Shown here: positions 34,541 to 46,363 of the stretch, in pieces
How positions within the stretch are numbered: the stretch's first letter is position 1
Layout of the letters: every line of letters starts with the position of its first letter
Assembly: GCF_000149955.1 (NCBI RefSeq)
Contig: NC_030996.1
Coordinates: 1,071,467 to 1,135,466, forward strand
Source of the DNA: Fusarium oxysporum f. sp. lycopersici 4287
Taxonomy: Eukaryota > Ascomycota > Sordariomycetes > Hypocreales > Nectriaceae
DNA: 64,000 nucleotides
Direction of reading: 5' to 3'
Program-made: the position numbers and the translations under genes
Notes under the pieces: generated by a model
Seen by the model: only the letters and a program-made list of their open reading frames with translations
The model's database searches: none
What the model was told of the DNA's origin: nothing

Positions 34541-35413
34541 ATGGCGCAACACACGTTCAATCGCCAACCACCAGCCCAACGCTATGGCCTCGTGTCATTC
34601 CCAGCACAACACGTTATGCTCGTGGTCTTCAACCGACCCAAAGCCCTCAATGCAATGACCAGCGACGCAGAATATGAGCTCGAAGCTCTCTGGGAGTGGT
34701 ACGACGACGAGCCCTCACTGCGCTGCGCCATCGTCACAGGCGCTGGGCGTGCATTCTGCGCTGGCATGGACCTCAAGGAATGGAACCAGATCAATCAGCG
34801 CAAACGAGACGGAATTCCCGAGAAGAGACCCATGGACCCGCCCACGACGGGATTTGGCGGCCTTTCGCGTAGGAGCGGAAAGAAACCCATTATCGCCGCT
34901 GTAAATGGCCTGGCGATGGGAGGCGGTTTCGAGATCATCGCCAATCTGGACCTCATTGTCGCTGCGAAGAGCGCTACTTTTGCTCTTCCTGAGGCTAAGA
35001 TTGGTGTCGTTGCTAATGCAGGTTCTCTACCAAGACTAGCAAGAACAATTGGTCGCCCGCGCGCCACTGAAATGGCTCTCACAGGGCGGAGCATCAGTGC
35101 TGCAGAGGCCCGCGAATTTGGCTTTCTCAACGCCATTACTGAAGACGCCCCAGCGGACAGCGATGTGCTGGAGCGACCAGTGGTGCAAAAGGCGCTGGAG
35201 TACGCTGCGCTCATTATCAAGAATAGCCCCGATAGTGTTATTGTGTCTCGCGCGGGTATCCTTGCTGGCTGGGAGCATGGGAGTGCTGAGAATGCAGTCC
35301 GGGTGCACCGTCAGACGTGGGACAAGATCATGGCTGATGGGCACAATTTCCACGAAGGCGTGCAGGCCTTTGTGGAGAAGAGGGCTCCGAGATGGGTGGA
35401 TAGTAAGCTATGA
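34541..35413 (+). CDS. sidH: Enoyl-CoA hydratase/isomerase family, SidH-like (mevalonyl-CoA hydratase)
   Basis: Single-exon gene for 290 residues of the crotonase superfamily. The oxyanion-hole blocks are visible as AFCAGMDLKEW and AAVNGLAMGGGFEI, followed by FALPEAKIGVVANAGSLPRL. The length is normal for the family. SidH dehydrates mevalonyl-CoA to anhydromevalonyl-CoA, the acyl donor used by SidF for fusarinine-type siderophores. The protein ends in SKL, a canonical peroxisomal PTS1. Three exact GATA iron-repressor sites lie within 335 bp upstream, the densest set in the window. The specific SidH assignment rests on context plus family membership. Confidence 0.9.
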   Translation: MAQHTFNRQPPAQRYGLVSFPAQHVMLVVFNRPKALNAMTSDAEYELEALWEWYDDEPSLRCAIVTGAGRAFCAGMDLKEWNQINQRKRDGIPEKRPMDPPTTGFGGLSRRSGKKPIIAAVNGLAMGGGFEIIANLDLIVAAKSATFALPEAKIGVVANAGSLPRLARTIGRPRATEMALTGRSISAAEAREFGFLNAITEDAPADSDVLERPVVQKALEYAALIIKNSPDSVIVSRAGILAGWEHGSAENAVRVHRQTWDKIMADGHNFHEGVQAFVEKRAPRWVDSKL

Positions 35414-36486
35414 TGCATTGCAGTGCATTTATGAGGCATTTTCTCTCCATATTTTTGTTTAGTATAGAGCCCGACATACTTAATTCACATTAGAGCTAGC
35501 CACGGCGGTTTCAGGCACTGAGAAGTACTTTACAGACGGGTTCAAATTGTTCAGTGGCTTGTGGTGTGACGCCATGGCAAGCTCGTGTGGAGAATTCACT
35601 GATCCTTGTCAATCTGATCAGATAATGAACTTATCAATCACCCCACCACACGAAAAGAAAAAAATGTCGCCTCGGCTTCATGGGGGTCATCACTTCATCC
35701 ACTACGTCCCCGCCGACATGTCGATTATTACTACTCTCCGTATGGTAACGGGACGAAGAGAAACCCTGTTTTCTCTTGGGTTGCAACGCTGTTCCTGCAA
35801 CTCGACCACTTCAGCCAGGGCCAGTCCTTTTCACTTTCATCGAACCATTTGCTACATGCGATACCACGCGGATGAATCCTTTACCAGAGCTCTGGCTCTG
35901 CGGCATGCGTTCATGCGAACGTGTATTCCCCCCCTGAATGAAGAAGCAGCCTCATTCACAACCGCCTTGGCAGAGCAACCTCTCACTGAAGCCACCCATC
36001 TCCCGCTCCCTTCTTCTTGCTTCTTTGCCCGCACTAGTTCCGTAAATTTCACACGGGAAGCTAGGATGTATCCAAGGGGTCCATCGAGCGTGGGGCTTTC
36101 ATCCTCTTCACGTCGATTCACGTACGGATTAGCGTGCCGAGATCAGCAATGGACGACCGATGAGCAGACGAGTCCCCAAGACGGACACCCTCCGAAGTCG
36201 CCCATGATGGGAAGCTCGGGACCCTGAGTGAGTGAAGCTTCAAAGGTCCCCGTCTACCCCCCACACAGCTTGTATACGATATGCTCAGGACGGATGAAAA
36301 CCTCTGTTCAATACGTAATGGTGTTCCTGCAGTTTGGGTTGGCAGTTCTGCAATAAAACAGTGGAGGCGTTCATGTAGAGTTTCTCGTCGTTGCAAACTG
36401 CATCTGTATTCCCATCGTCTCCGGTGGGATCTTCTTCCAGCCCACCAAATACAACATTAAAACAAATACACACAAAATAGCCCATC
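35414..36486. other. Intergenic region upstream of NPS6
   Basis: 1.1 kb including a GATA site at 35617. A 226-residue plus-strand frame (35547-36227) has no recognisable domain and begins across the GATA site, so it is treated as chance. Confidence 0.45.
35617..35625. promoter_or_regulatory. GATA site ATCAGATAA upstream of NPS6
   Basis: Exact consensus match, overlapped on the left by ATCTGAT in inverted orientation so that the core reads ATCTGATCAGATAA. It lies about 0.86 kb upstream of the NPS6 start. Confidence 0.6.
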
Positions 36487-39400
36487 ATGGGAGACGTTCA
36501 GTCGTCGGCGCAGCCGCGGGCGAAGGGTGTGCGTTATGACGTACCTGTTCTTCGCAAACAACAAGACCAAGATAGCTATGAGCTTGAAATCCTACTACTA
36601 GCATGGACGCTTCTTCTGTATCGCCATAGCCACGGGAATCATGTTGAGTTCTCGTGGGGTTTGAGCGAAATTGGTTCTTCAACGTGTCGTACATTCACCC
36701 TCAACACATCGAAGCTGCAATGGGATGGTAGCGACTCTGTCGCATCGGAGCTGAAGGTGTTCCGAAACTACCTGCAACAAGAATTACAGTCAGAACAACC
36801 TTTTGAGACGAAAGGATACAAGTTCTTCTTCAATGATGAGGCTGCGACAGGCGAGGTCGTCACTGACGTGACCGAAGACGGCGAGTTGTCAGTGAACTGG
36901 GTAAGCGCATGAGCCTCACCTCTCATCTCCACCAACTAACGGGTTGCGCGACACAGGGAAACGTTCAAATTGAAGCGACACTAGAAGACGACGTTCTGTG
37001 GCTCCGGCCGACATGGCGCGAGCCTCTAGGCGCAGAGTTCCTTGCCAACCACTTTGCCCAAGCCCTTGTAGAAGTTCTCAACACAACACTCACCGATTCG
37101 ACCGCAACAATTAGCTCCGTCCTACCACTAGGCGAGCTCGACAAGTCTGTGATATGGAACTGGAATAAAGATCTTCCTCCGCCAGTGCCCATGTGCATTC
37201 ACACACTGATCGCTGAGCAAGTGAGGTGGCGCCCCGATGCGCCAGCCATTTGCTCATGGGATGGCGACTTCACATACGCAGATGTTGACAGACTATCGAC
37301 ACTCCTTGCGCAACATCTTATTGATCTCGGAGTCAAGGTCGGCGATATTGTACCTCTGTGCTTTGAGAAGTCAAGATGGACGACAGTCGCAGTCATGGGC
37401 ATCATCAAAGCCGGCGCAGCTTTCTCACTCCACGATCCCAGTCAACCCATGCAGCGACGACAAGTTATGGCTCAACAAGTCAACGCGACACATATTCTCA
37501 CTTCGAGAGACCAAGCGGAATACGGCCCGGAAATCGCACCCGACGCAAAGCATGTCGTTGTCGATACAGCGACTCTCGCCTCTTTGGCCAAGACGATCCA
37601 AGATCCCCTCCGAAAACTCCCCGACGTACCGCCCGAATCTCTCCTATATATCATCTTTACTTCCGGTAGTACGGGTACGCCGAAGGGAGTTATGCTCTCG
37701 CACGAAACATATACTGCTAGCGCTCTTGCGCGAAGCTCGGGAATTGGATACTCGAGCACCTCACGATCGCTCGATTTTACATCATATGCTTTCGATGTTA
37801 GTGTCGATAGTATTCTGTGCACACTCATTCGTGGTGGATGTCTTTGCATTCCCACTGATCAGGACCGTGTGAATGATCTCAGTGGTGCGATCCGCCGCTT
37901 GAGGGTTAACATGGTTAACATCACACCCTCTGTCGCACGTATTCTGGACCCCGATATTATTCCGTCGCTTAACAGTCTTGGTATCGGTGGCGAGTCTTGC
38001 TCGGCTGGAGATATTGCGATCTGGGGCCAACATACTCGAATTGTCGTTGGTTATGGTCCCGCTGAATGTACGATTGGATGTACTGTCAACCCCAGCGCAG
38101 CGGGCAAGCCGTACGTCAGTATCGGACCAGGCACAGGTGCCTGTATCTGGCTCGTTGATCCCGATGATCACAACAAGCTTGTTCCTGTGGGCGCTGTCGG
38201 CGAACTGCTCGTTGAGGGTCCAATTGTCGGCCAAGGATACCTTGGTGATCCGGAGAAGACGAATGCGGCCTTCATCCACGACCCCGACTTCCTCCTCGCT
38301 GGCGCTGGTGGAATTCCCGGTCGCCATGGGCGTCTGTACAAGACAGGCGACTTGGTCCGATATGATCCAGACGGTGAGAAAGGCTTCGTGTTCGTTGGTC
38401 GCAAGGACACTCAGATCAAGCTTCGTGGCCAGCGTGTAGAGCTAGGAGAGATTGAGCACCACATCAAGAACCTTCTCCCCGTGGGCGCTGAAGTCGTCGC
38501 TGAGATCATCGCACCAAGAAACCAGAACAAGGAGTCTATGCTGGTAGCGTTTATCGCCGATCGCGAAGCTAAGGATGATGGCGATGCTCGGCAAATTGAC
38601 TTCCCACCTCGCCTGCGCGACTCGCTCGAGACGCTCAACGAGAGACTCTCGAAGGTTGTACCAGTGTACATGGTGCCTGCGACGTACATCACCCTCTCCA
38701 AGATTCCCTATCTTGTCTCTGGGAAGACTGATCGAAAGTCTCTTCGCGCCCTCGGTGCTGAGATCTCTGCAAACCTTCAGGCCTCAGCAGCTTCAAATGA
38801 GTCCTCTGAGATCCGCGAGCCAGAGTCTGAGGCTGAACTCTTCCTGCGCGACTCATGGTGTCGCCTGCTTGGACTTGAGACAAAGCAAGTCAGCACTACA
38901 CACAACTTCTTCACATCAGGCGGAGACTCCGTTCTCGCAATGAAGCTCGTGCCAGTCATTCGAGACTGGGGATACACGCTTTCCGTCGCTGATATCTTCA
39001 ATTACCCTGTTCTCGCCGATATGGCAAAGTCGATGCAGAAGGGAGATAAGAGCAAGGGTGTTGATATGCAAATTCCTGAGTTCTCTCTACTGAAGGATAA
39101 CATGGACCGCGATGCCCTGCGCGCTGAGGCTGCTGAGCAATCGGGATGCGACGTCAGTGCGATCGAGGATATTTACCCTTGTGCGCCTATGCAGGAGATT
39201 CATATGGCTTTCTACACGCGATCGAAGGAGAACTATGTCGCGCAACGAATCGCCGATATCCCCGCCTCGAGTTCTGTTGACAAGCTCAAGTCCGCTTGGG
39301 ATGTCGTGTACAAGGAGAGCCCCATCCTTCGCACCCGCATTGTTGAGTTCAAGCAGCATGGCTTCATGCAAGTTATCGTCAATGAATCGCTTCAATGGAA

Positions 39401-42400
39401 GGAGGTTGAGTCTTCGCTGGAGGAGTTCCTTGAGGAAGACAAGAAAGAGCCCATGTCGCCTGGCGCGCCGCTCTCTCGCTTCGCCATCGTCACCGACAAG
39501 GCTCTCGACAAGCGATACTTCGTTTGGACGGCCCACCACGCCATTTACGACGGATGGTCTACAGATCTCATCGTCGAGCATGCCCGCGCTGCGTACAAGG
39601 GCGAAGAAGTATCGCGACCTGCTCAATTCAAGCACTTCATTCGCTACCTTGCCGAAGACTCACGCGAGTCGTCTAAGGACTACTGGAAGACTCAACTCGC
39701 TGGCGCTACAGGACCCCAATTCCCAACCCTGCCATCGCGCTCTTACATCCCCGATCCTACCTCTCTGACTGAGCGCTTCATCAAGCTTGACAAGGCTGCC
39801 AAGTCCGACATCACTATCGCTACCGTCATTCGAGCTGCGTGGGCTCTGCTGGCGTCGCAATACTCCATGAGCGACGATGTTGTTTTCGGAGAGACGTTCA
39901 TGGGTCGTACTATTCCTCTTCCTGGTGCTGAGCTCATTGAGGGTCCCATTCTCGCCACTGTCCCTGTTCGCATTCGTCTCGACCGCACTACTACAGTGCA
40001 AGAGTTCCTTCGCGCGGTCCAGGAACAGAGTGTCGCTCGCTCTGCGCATGAACATCTTGGTATCCAGCATATCCGCCGACTGAGCGAAGATGCTCAAATT
40101 GCTTGTGAAGTCACAATGGGTCTTGTCGTCCAGCCTCAAGACCCCGAGCCTTCTGAGACAGAAGCCGATGAGCTGCCTTCTTTCCGTGGGGGAGATGCCG
40201 CTCTTGAGGCCCTACACTTCAACTCGTACCCTCTTATGTTGGCTGTGTCCCTTCAGAAGACCGGCTTTCGCCTGTTGGCAAGCTTTGACTCGGAGCTTCT
40301 CAGCCCCGTCCAAGTTCAACGCGTGCTGTCGCAGTTCGAGGTTGCTATCAACCAGCTTCGCGGCGACGTGTCGCGCTCATTAAGTGACATCACATGTCTG
40401 AGTGACGAAGAGTTAGGAGAGATCTGGGAAGCCAACAAGCAGGCACCTGTCTCTCCCAAGGACATCTCTCGATTCCTGTCCAGCGGCGACAAATACCCCA
40501 CGGTCCAATATATTCCTTGGATCGTGCAGCCTGGTAATGAGAAGCTTCTCATGCCGCTAGGAAGCACCGGAGAGCTCCTGCTTGAATCTGCTTCTGTGCA
40601 CGATGATGCTGATGTTGTTGATGCTCCCGAGTGGTTGAAGGAGGGTGCGCTGGGCTACCCTGGCCGACAAAGTAAGCTCTTCCGCACTGGAGACCTCGTC
40701 AAGTACACCGATGATCTGAGCTTGGTGTTTATCGGTCGCAGGGATGATATGGCTAGTGTTGACGGTCGCGTCGTGGATCTCAATGCTACGAACCTTGAGC
40801 TCAAGCGCCTGCTTCCTGGTACTGCTGGAGCTGTGAGCCGACTTGTTGTTCCCAAGGGTTCGAACAGTCAAACTCCCGTGGTTGTAGCATTTGTCAAAGA
40901 CACACCTGCGAAGGATGCTCAGTTGCTCAAGCTCGGTGTCGATACTGGAGATACATCACTGCCTTTGGCGGGAGATGTCTCTGTTGAACTTGCGACGGCA
41001 ATTATCGGCCTCAACAAAGCAATGGTTGAGACTCTTCCACCTTATGCCATTCCCTCAATCTGCATCCCCCTCTCTAGCACCGTAGACATCAACTCCATTG
41101 AGACTCTGGCTTCGGAGGTCTCTCTGTCGCTGGTCGTCGAACTCCGCAAGTCTTTCGCATCTCTCAAGAAGACAATTGCCGACACCACAGTCTTGACCAC
41201 CAAGGAGCGCGTTCTTCGCGCTTCATGGTCAAAGTTCCTTGGCATTGAGGAGGAGAAGCTATCGCTGGATGACAACTTCTTCCGCCTGGGTGGTGACTCC
41301 ATCGTGGCTATGCGCATGGTCTCTGCTTTGCGACAGGATGGGTACCGTTTGTCTGTCGCAAGCATTTTCCAGAACATGCAGCTCCGGGGCATGGCTAACT
41401 CGTTGGTCGAGATCTCGCCCGAGGCCAGCGAGAGTGCGAAGAAGTACACTCCCTTTTCGCTGTTGAGCACCAAGGATGTCGATGGCTTCCTCGCCCAGGC
41501 TATTCAGCCTCAATTGGCCGACCCGACCTGGAAGATCCAGGACGTTCTACCCGCCACTGGACCCCAGCATGGCGATGTCAAGCAAACAGTGTCTGCCCCA
41601 CGAAGCTCAGTTCAGTACAACATGCTTTACCTGGACCAGTCAATTGACACGGCCCGTCTAGTTGACAGCTTCCAATACCTCGTGTCACAACACGCCATTC
41701 TTCGAACTGTGTTTGTCCAACATGAGGGACAGACTCTCCAAGTTGTCCTTGATGAATTGAAGGTGCCTGTCACGGAACAGAGCGTTGACGGCTCAATCGA
41801 CGACGCTGCCAAGCAGGTCGCAGAGTCGGATGCCAATACCAGCACTGATCTCGCTTTCGGCGCTTCTTTCATTCGCCTCTTCGTTCTTCGAGGCGAGACT
41901 GAGAACGCTTTCATGATCCGTATTTCACACGCACAATACGATGGTGTCTCTCTGCCCGAACTCCTCCGCCAGCTTGAGCTTCGCTACCGTGGCCTGGAGA
42001 TCCCCGCGTCGGAGCCTTTCGAGACCTACATCCAGCACCTCTCAACCGTTAAGCCTCAAAACGTGGAATACTGGCGCAAGAATCTTGAAGGATCATCATA
42101 CACTGAGATCGCTTCTGCTGCGGAGCCTCAGCAGAAGACTGCATTCATGACCAAGGATGTTGACATCTCTGGAGCCTCACCTCACACAACACACGCGATG
42201 CTTTCTCACTGCTGGCTGGGCCCAGGGTACTGTCGCAGCACCCTCAATGTCTCCCGATGTCACATTCCGGTGTTATTGTCTCCGGGTCGCGACGTCGATG
42301 TCGCGGGTATTTGACACCAATCATGGGTCCCTGCTACAAATACCAAGCCCCGTCCCGCGTCAAAGTTCGAGCAAAACTGGACAGCTTCACAGCTCCTGGA

Positions 42401-42758
42401 CTACGTGCGCAGTCAATCAGTCGAGGGCAGCCAACACGCTACGCTAAGCTTCCAGGAAGTGCTCAAGGAGTGTACAGACTGGCCTGCAGACACTCTCTTT
42501 TATGGGTCTTTCACCAACCATCTCAACAAGGAGTTCTTCGACTCGATTCCTTTCGCTGGAACGAAGTGTCGCGTGGATTACTCCATTCCTCACCCCGAGC
42601 CTGCCATACCACCTCGTATTGTATCATTTGTTGAGAACGGTAGAACTCAGATTGGTATTGAGGCTGACGAGGAGCGTCGGGAGTTCTGGGAGGCAAGGGT
42701 GGAGGAGCTGGCGCGTGTTGTTGAGGGGTTTGTCAAGAACCCTAACGATTTGATCTAG
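36487..42758 (+). CDS. NPS6: Nonribosomal peptide synthetase NPS6/SidD (fusarinine C-type siderophore), 3' end frameshifted
   Basis: Exon 36487-36900 and a long exon from 36957 encode the extracellular siderophore synthetase, which links and cyclises three acyl-hydroxyornithine units by ester bonds. Domain order is A ([13 protein letters not shown] near residue 373; YKTGDLVRY), T ([14 protein letters not shown] near 793), C (HHAIYDGW near 999), a degenerate partial A domain (about 1300-1540, with [10 protein letters not shown] but no ATP-binding core), T ([14 protein letters not shown] near 1583) and C (SHAQYDG near 1796). This A-T-C-(dA)-T-C layout is that of NPS6/SidD. The main frame stops at 42314. 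Homologous sequence continues in other frames to 42758, with at least eight single-base shifts between about 42200 and 42370. Neighbouring SidF/SidH-like genes and GATA sites support the role. Confidence 0.93.
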
Positions 42759-43634
42759 TTTTGGGAATTTTCGCATGTTTATTATTTTACGGATAGAAAG
42801 AGCATAAGAATTGGTTATCTATTTCATTTACTTCAAATAAAGCGATACACATGGAATTTATCATCAGGCTCGCCCGAATCTTCAATAGGCACGAAGCTTG
42901 CTTTGATCCAAGGTCAACCCCACCAAGTTACTGAAAGAGGCTCCTAAGATTGCCCTAAACTTACCTAAAAATTATCATTACAGGGCCTAAACTCTTCTCA
43001 CTTCAGTGGACTGTCTTGTGTTCAAGGGATTATTTGCACCACGCTCTCTTCAAACCTGCTAATCTTCCGATGATGCGCATGACCTGCGCTTGCATCATAG
43101 GGTCTCATTGTAAAGTGAGACTATCATTACGTCGAATCGTACTATATCAATCGGCTATTTGTTGTTCGCCACGCCTTCCACCGCATCATCTGAAGTGTAC
43201 TCTGAGCTGATGGCGTCCACTATAAACCGGCTGTCGCCAGATGCGGGCCAGAAATTAACGGCAGAGAGCTGATAGGAGTTCTCGAAGTATTCATCTACTC
43301 TCAAATCAGGTGTTGCAGTCTTTATTGTGTTGCATTATGCATCCATCAACACGAGATGAATCAATTGGCGAACTTCAATGCTTATAAGTTATGGCTTCTT
43401 TAATATTAAATGCTGGTGTATTATTTAATGGTTCTCAGTCTATGTCTATAAAGTGTATGAGGGAATCTCCATCGACTCATCTATGACATCTATGGGGGAA
43501 AAGCCCAAGTATTTCGGTCCTCTAGTCAAACGCCAATGCACAAATCCCACAAATCCAAAATCCAGTTCGCTAAGCATGATGGCAAGCAAGTATCCTCAAG
43601 AACCCAACTGCAGATAAAACGATTCACATCGGCA
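42759..43634. other. Convergent intergenic spacer
   Basis: About 0.88 kb between NPS6 and the DUF3533 gene, AT-richer than its neighbours. No gene recognised. Confidence 0.45.
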
Positions 43635-45080
43635 CTATTTGATGTTATAGTGCTCCTGTGACAGCTCGCCGCCATTTGTAATTGTCCGATTATCATCGTC
43701 ATTGCGCAGACGCTGCGCGGGGAGGTTGGCCTCCAGGTCAAGATCCTGTGCCGGTCTCAGTCCATGTGATGTTTCCTGCCGTGTCTGCTCGGTGCTAAAT
43801 CGTTCAAACTTCTCGTTGGGAGTATCTTGCAACTGACTCTCAGCCTCGGCCTCAGCCATCAAGCACCTCTTGCGGACTGACCATGCGCTTCCAGCGTGGC
43901 CGACAACCCACCAAGAGAACAAGATGGGTAGAGTAACCCCAATGTTGGCACGGCACCCAGACCAGATACCGACGAGAAGAAGCCACGCGTTATGGGCTGG
44001 AAGTGCCCACGACCAATGGTAGAACCCAGGCGTGAGCTCAAATGGGAAGACGGTTGACCCGATATTGAGAATGATCCATGTAAGTAGGAAGAATGCAAAG
44101 AACTGCATAGGAACTATAGTTGCTAGCACTGTGTCGATGACAAGGTAGTTGATGTCCATGTAGAACCAGAGGCACATCCAAGTCTCAAAGAACTGAGCAG
44201 CATCAACGCTCCAATTCTCGCGGAAGGCCCAGAAATAGCCAGCCATGCCTAAAGCACCGATGAGGGTATAAATCTTTCCAGTGATGAAGCGGAAAATATA
44301 AACATCTCGCTTTGAGTACGACTGGAGGACCTTGGTAGAAGTTGTAATGCCGTTAAGTCCCATTTGGAAGAAGAAATGCATGAGAATGCCCATCACTAGT
44401 GAGACAGTATTCAGAAGAACTCTTGTACCCTGCTCGGTCGGCATGATGTTCCAGATGTTGGCATGGAAGGGTCGAAGGAGTGTGCTCGCTGAGGTAGGGT
44501 TGGTCATGTTGACGGCCTTGAGGGCATCGGGAGTCGCAAGGGCATACATGGTTGCGGCAGCGCCAACGAGGCTCTGCATGTTGCCTTGAAGAGAAGAGAA
44601 GATGGAAGGATAGTATGCGCCGTTGTAAATCGTAGTGACAGCGTCTTGTGGATCATAAACAGTAGTGTTGTCGCCCTCGATGGTGGACAAAAGACGATCA
44701 GAGGCACCAGGATGAGTGTAAATAGCACCCCAGTAGCCATGGTTACAGACAGCGTCGCGAACCTTTTCAGGGGTATCATACTCGGAGGACGAACCGAACT
44801 CAACGGAAGGGAACTTGTCTGACTGGAGGGTATCATAAGCACCGGAAATGGCCTTTCCGATATCGCTGCCGTCGAAATCGATCGCGAGGATCTTGAGGTT
44901 ATGCATTCGTGTCGAGGACTTGAAGAGGGAACCGAAGAGGTAGGACATATTCGCTAGGAACAGAAGTTGAACCATTAAGGCCGTCATAATGACGGGTATT
45001 ATATAGGTCTTCATCCTGACGGATAATGGTGTAGACTTCGAAGAGATTCGGTTAGATGATCGAGGTGGTATTAATGTCAT
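43635..45080 (-). CDS. DUF3533 (SNG1-family) membrane protein
   Basis: Single-exon gene for 481 residues. One hydrophobic segment near residues 28-50 is followed by a large extracytosolic domain of about 180 residues and then about five membrane segments (about 230-400). The tail of about 80 residues is polar, with many acidic residues. This is the arrangement of the DUF3533/SNG1 family, which resembles the membrane part of ABC-2/phage-infection-type transporters without an ATPase. SNG1 confers drug resistance in yeast, but the transport substrate of fungal members is not established. It is convergent with NPS6, at the edge of the siderophore cluster, and could act in siderophore export. No exact GATA iron site was found upstream. 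Confidence 0.85.
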   Translation of the reverse strand: MTLIPPRSSNRISSKSTPLSVRMKTYIIPVIMTALMVQLLFLANMSYLFGSLFKSSTRMHNLKILAIDFDGSDIGKAISGAYDTLQSDKFPSVEFGSSSEYDTPEKVRDAVCNHGYWGAIYTHPGASDRLLSTIEGDNTTVYDPQDAVTTIYNGAYYPSIFSSLQGNMQSLVGAAATMYALATPDALKAVNMTNPTSASTLLRPFHANIWNIMPTEQGTRVLLNTVSLVMGILMHFFFQMGLNGITTSTKVLQSYSKRDVYIFRFITGKIYTLIGALGMAGYFWAFRENWSVDAAQFFETWMCLWFYMDINYLVIDTVLATIVPMQFFAFFLLTWIILNIGSTVFPFELTPGFYHWSWALPAHNAWLLLVGIWSGCRANIGVTLPILFSWWVVGHAGSAWSVRKRCLMAEAEAESQLQDTPNEKFERFSTEQTRQETSHGLRPAQDLDLEANLPAQRLRNDDDNRTITNGGELSQEHYNIK

Positions 45081-45842
45081 GGTGAGAATATGTTGTCAGC
45101 TGTAGGATAAGGTCTTGGTGAGATGAAATGGAAGTACTGAACGAGACTTGTCTTGGTTAAAGGTAAACAAGAGAAACATTGTTTACTTATATGTCTAAAA
45201 TATAAACATCATGCCATTCCCCTGAGCTGTCGACGGGTTTGTGTTACATGCCGCCGCCGCCAAACTAAGCTGACTTCCCAAATCTCCATTTATTAAGCCT
45301 CTCGGGCTCGGACCCGGTGATAAAGTCATGCCAAATCTCACAATGCGATTGGATCATATTCATGACTCAGCGGAAGTTGGGATTTTCGGATTCTGTCCCC
45401 ACCATTCCCGGAAATTCGGGCTTCGCGCCCAACGCAATTTCCATAGAGCGAGTCCAGTGGCTTCGTATGCATAGACGGTAAATCTTGATTAGAGATTTCT
45501 TTTTGCTGCCTCATTGGCGATATAGTGGATCTCTGCCTCGGGTACGCGCATTCGCTTCCGGCAGTTGAGTAAGGCTTAGCAGTAAACAGATAGCATATGA
45601 CGTATGTATGGACTGAACAATAACTAGATTTAATCATGCTCAGAAACGACCCCCTCCCTGTCTTCTTCTGGCTTCTTCTTCTTCTTCTTCTTTTGAGGAA
45701 TATGGGTCTCTTCTACCCGAAATGCCTTAGGGTTGGAACGAAGCAACCTCAGGAGGGTTCCTCATTGAATCCCGGCTCCGAGGATCAAAACTTTGAATGA
45801 ATCGGCTTGAGACTTCCTTTAGACTTCCAGCTCTGACCTCAA
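45081..45842. other. Intergenic region with CTT microsatellite
   Basis: About 0.76 kb without a recognised gene. A CTT trinucleotide repeat of about eight units is at 45672-45693, and an interrupted copy precedes it. Confidence 0.45.
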
Positions 45843-46230
45843 TCATTGTATTTCTGATGTAAGCTCGGAAATCTCGTCCTGTGTGTAATTGAATCTCGCC
45901 CGGTGCCTTTTCGTTTTGTCTACGAAATGCGCTTCAACTGATTGGCGCAAGTATCTTTCGCCCGTCTCTACTGCTGTTATCTGTCGCTCTAAGTCCTGCC
46001 TCGATTCAAAGGCTAATGATCCACTCTTCAAGAGAGGCTTTTGCAAGGCTCTGAGTTCACCTTGCAAGCGATCCCACCGGGTGGCATAGTGGTTGTTGAG
46101 GACAGTCCTTGCTGCGGTTTCATCAATCCCTTATGCTCTTCAACAATTTCGTGCTGGAGTTGGAAGACAACTGGACCTTGAGCATCAGAAACAGCAAGAA
46201 GACCTGAAAGAATAGAGAGGGCCAAGCAGC
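45843..46230 (-). pseudogene. Remnant of a coiled-coil GTPase-type gene
   Basis: On the minus strand, sequence coding for QLQHEIVEEHKGL resembles ISIQKEMVSEHKDLNK of the intact GTPase gene on the other strand. It continues after a one-base frame change into a charged, heptad-like segment (LQGELRALQKPLLKSGSLAF) and ends at a stop near 45843. The GTP-binding half is missing. It appears to be the 3' portion of a related gene left in inverted orientation beside the intact copy. Confidence 0.6.
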
Positions 46231-46363
46231 GGAATGGAATTCCCAGAGACAGCCAACTGCATAAAAAATATAATTAACTCAACTGACGGTGCTTTTCTCG
46301 GTACAGACTTCCATTCTTTCAGACACCGTGTTTCATAATCCCGATCAAAACCGAACTGACACA

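Noticed and set aside
35547..36227. 226-residue open frame upstream of NPS6
   Set aside because: No domain or motif, biased composition, and it overlaps the GATA site; treated as chance.
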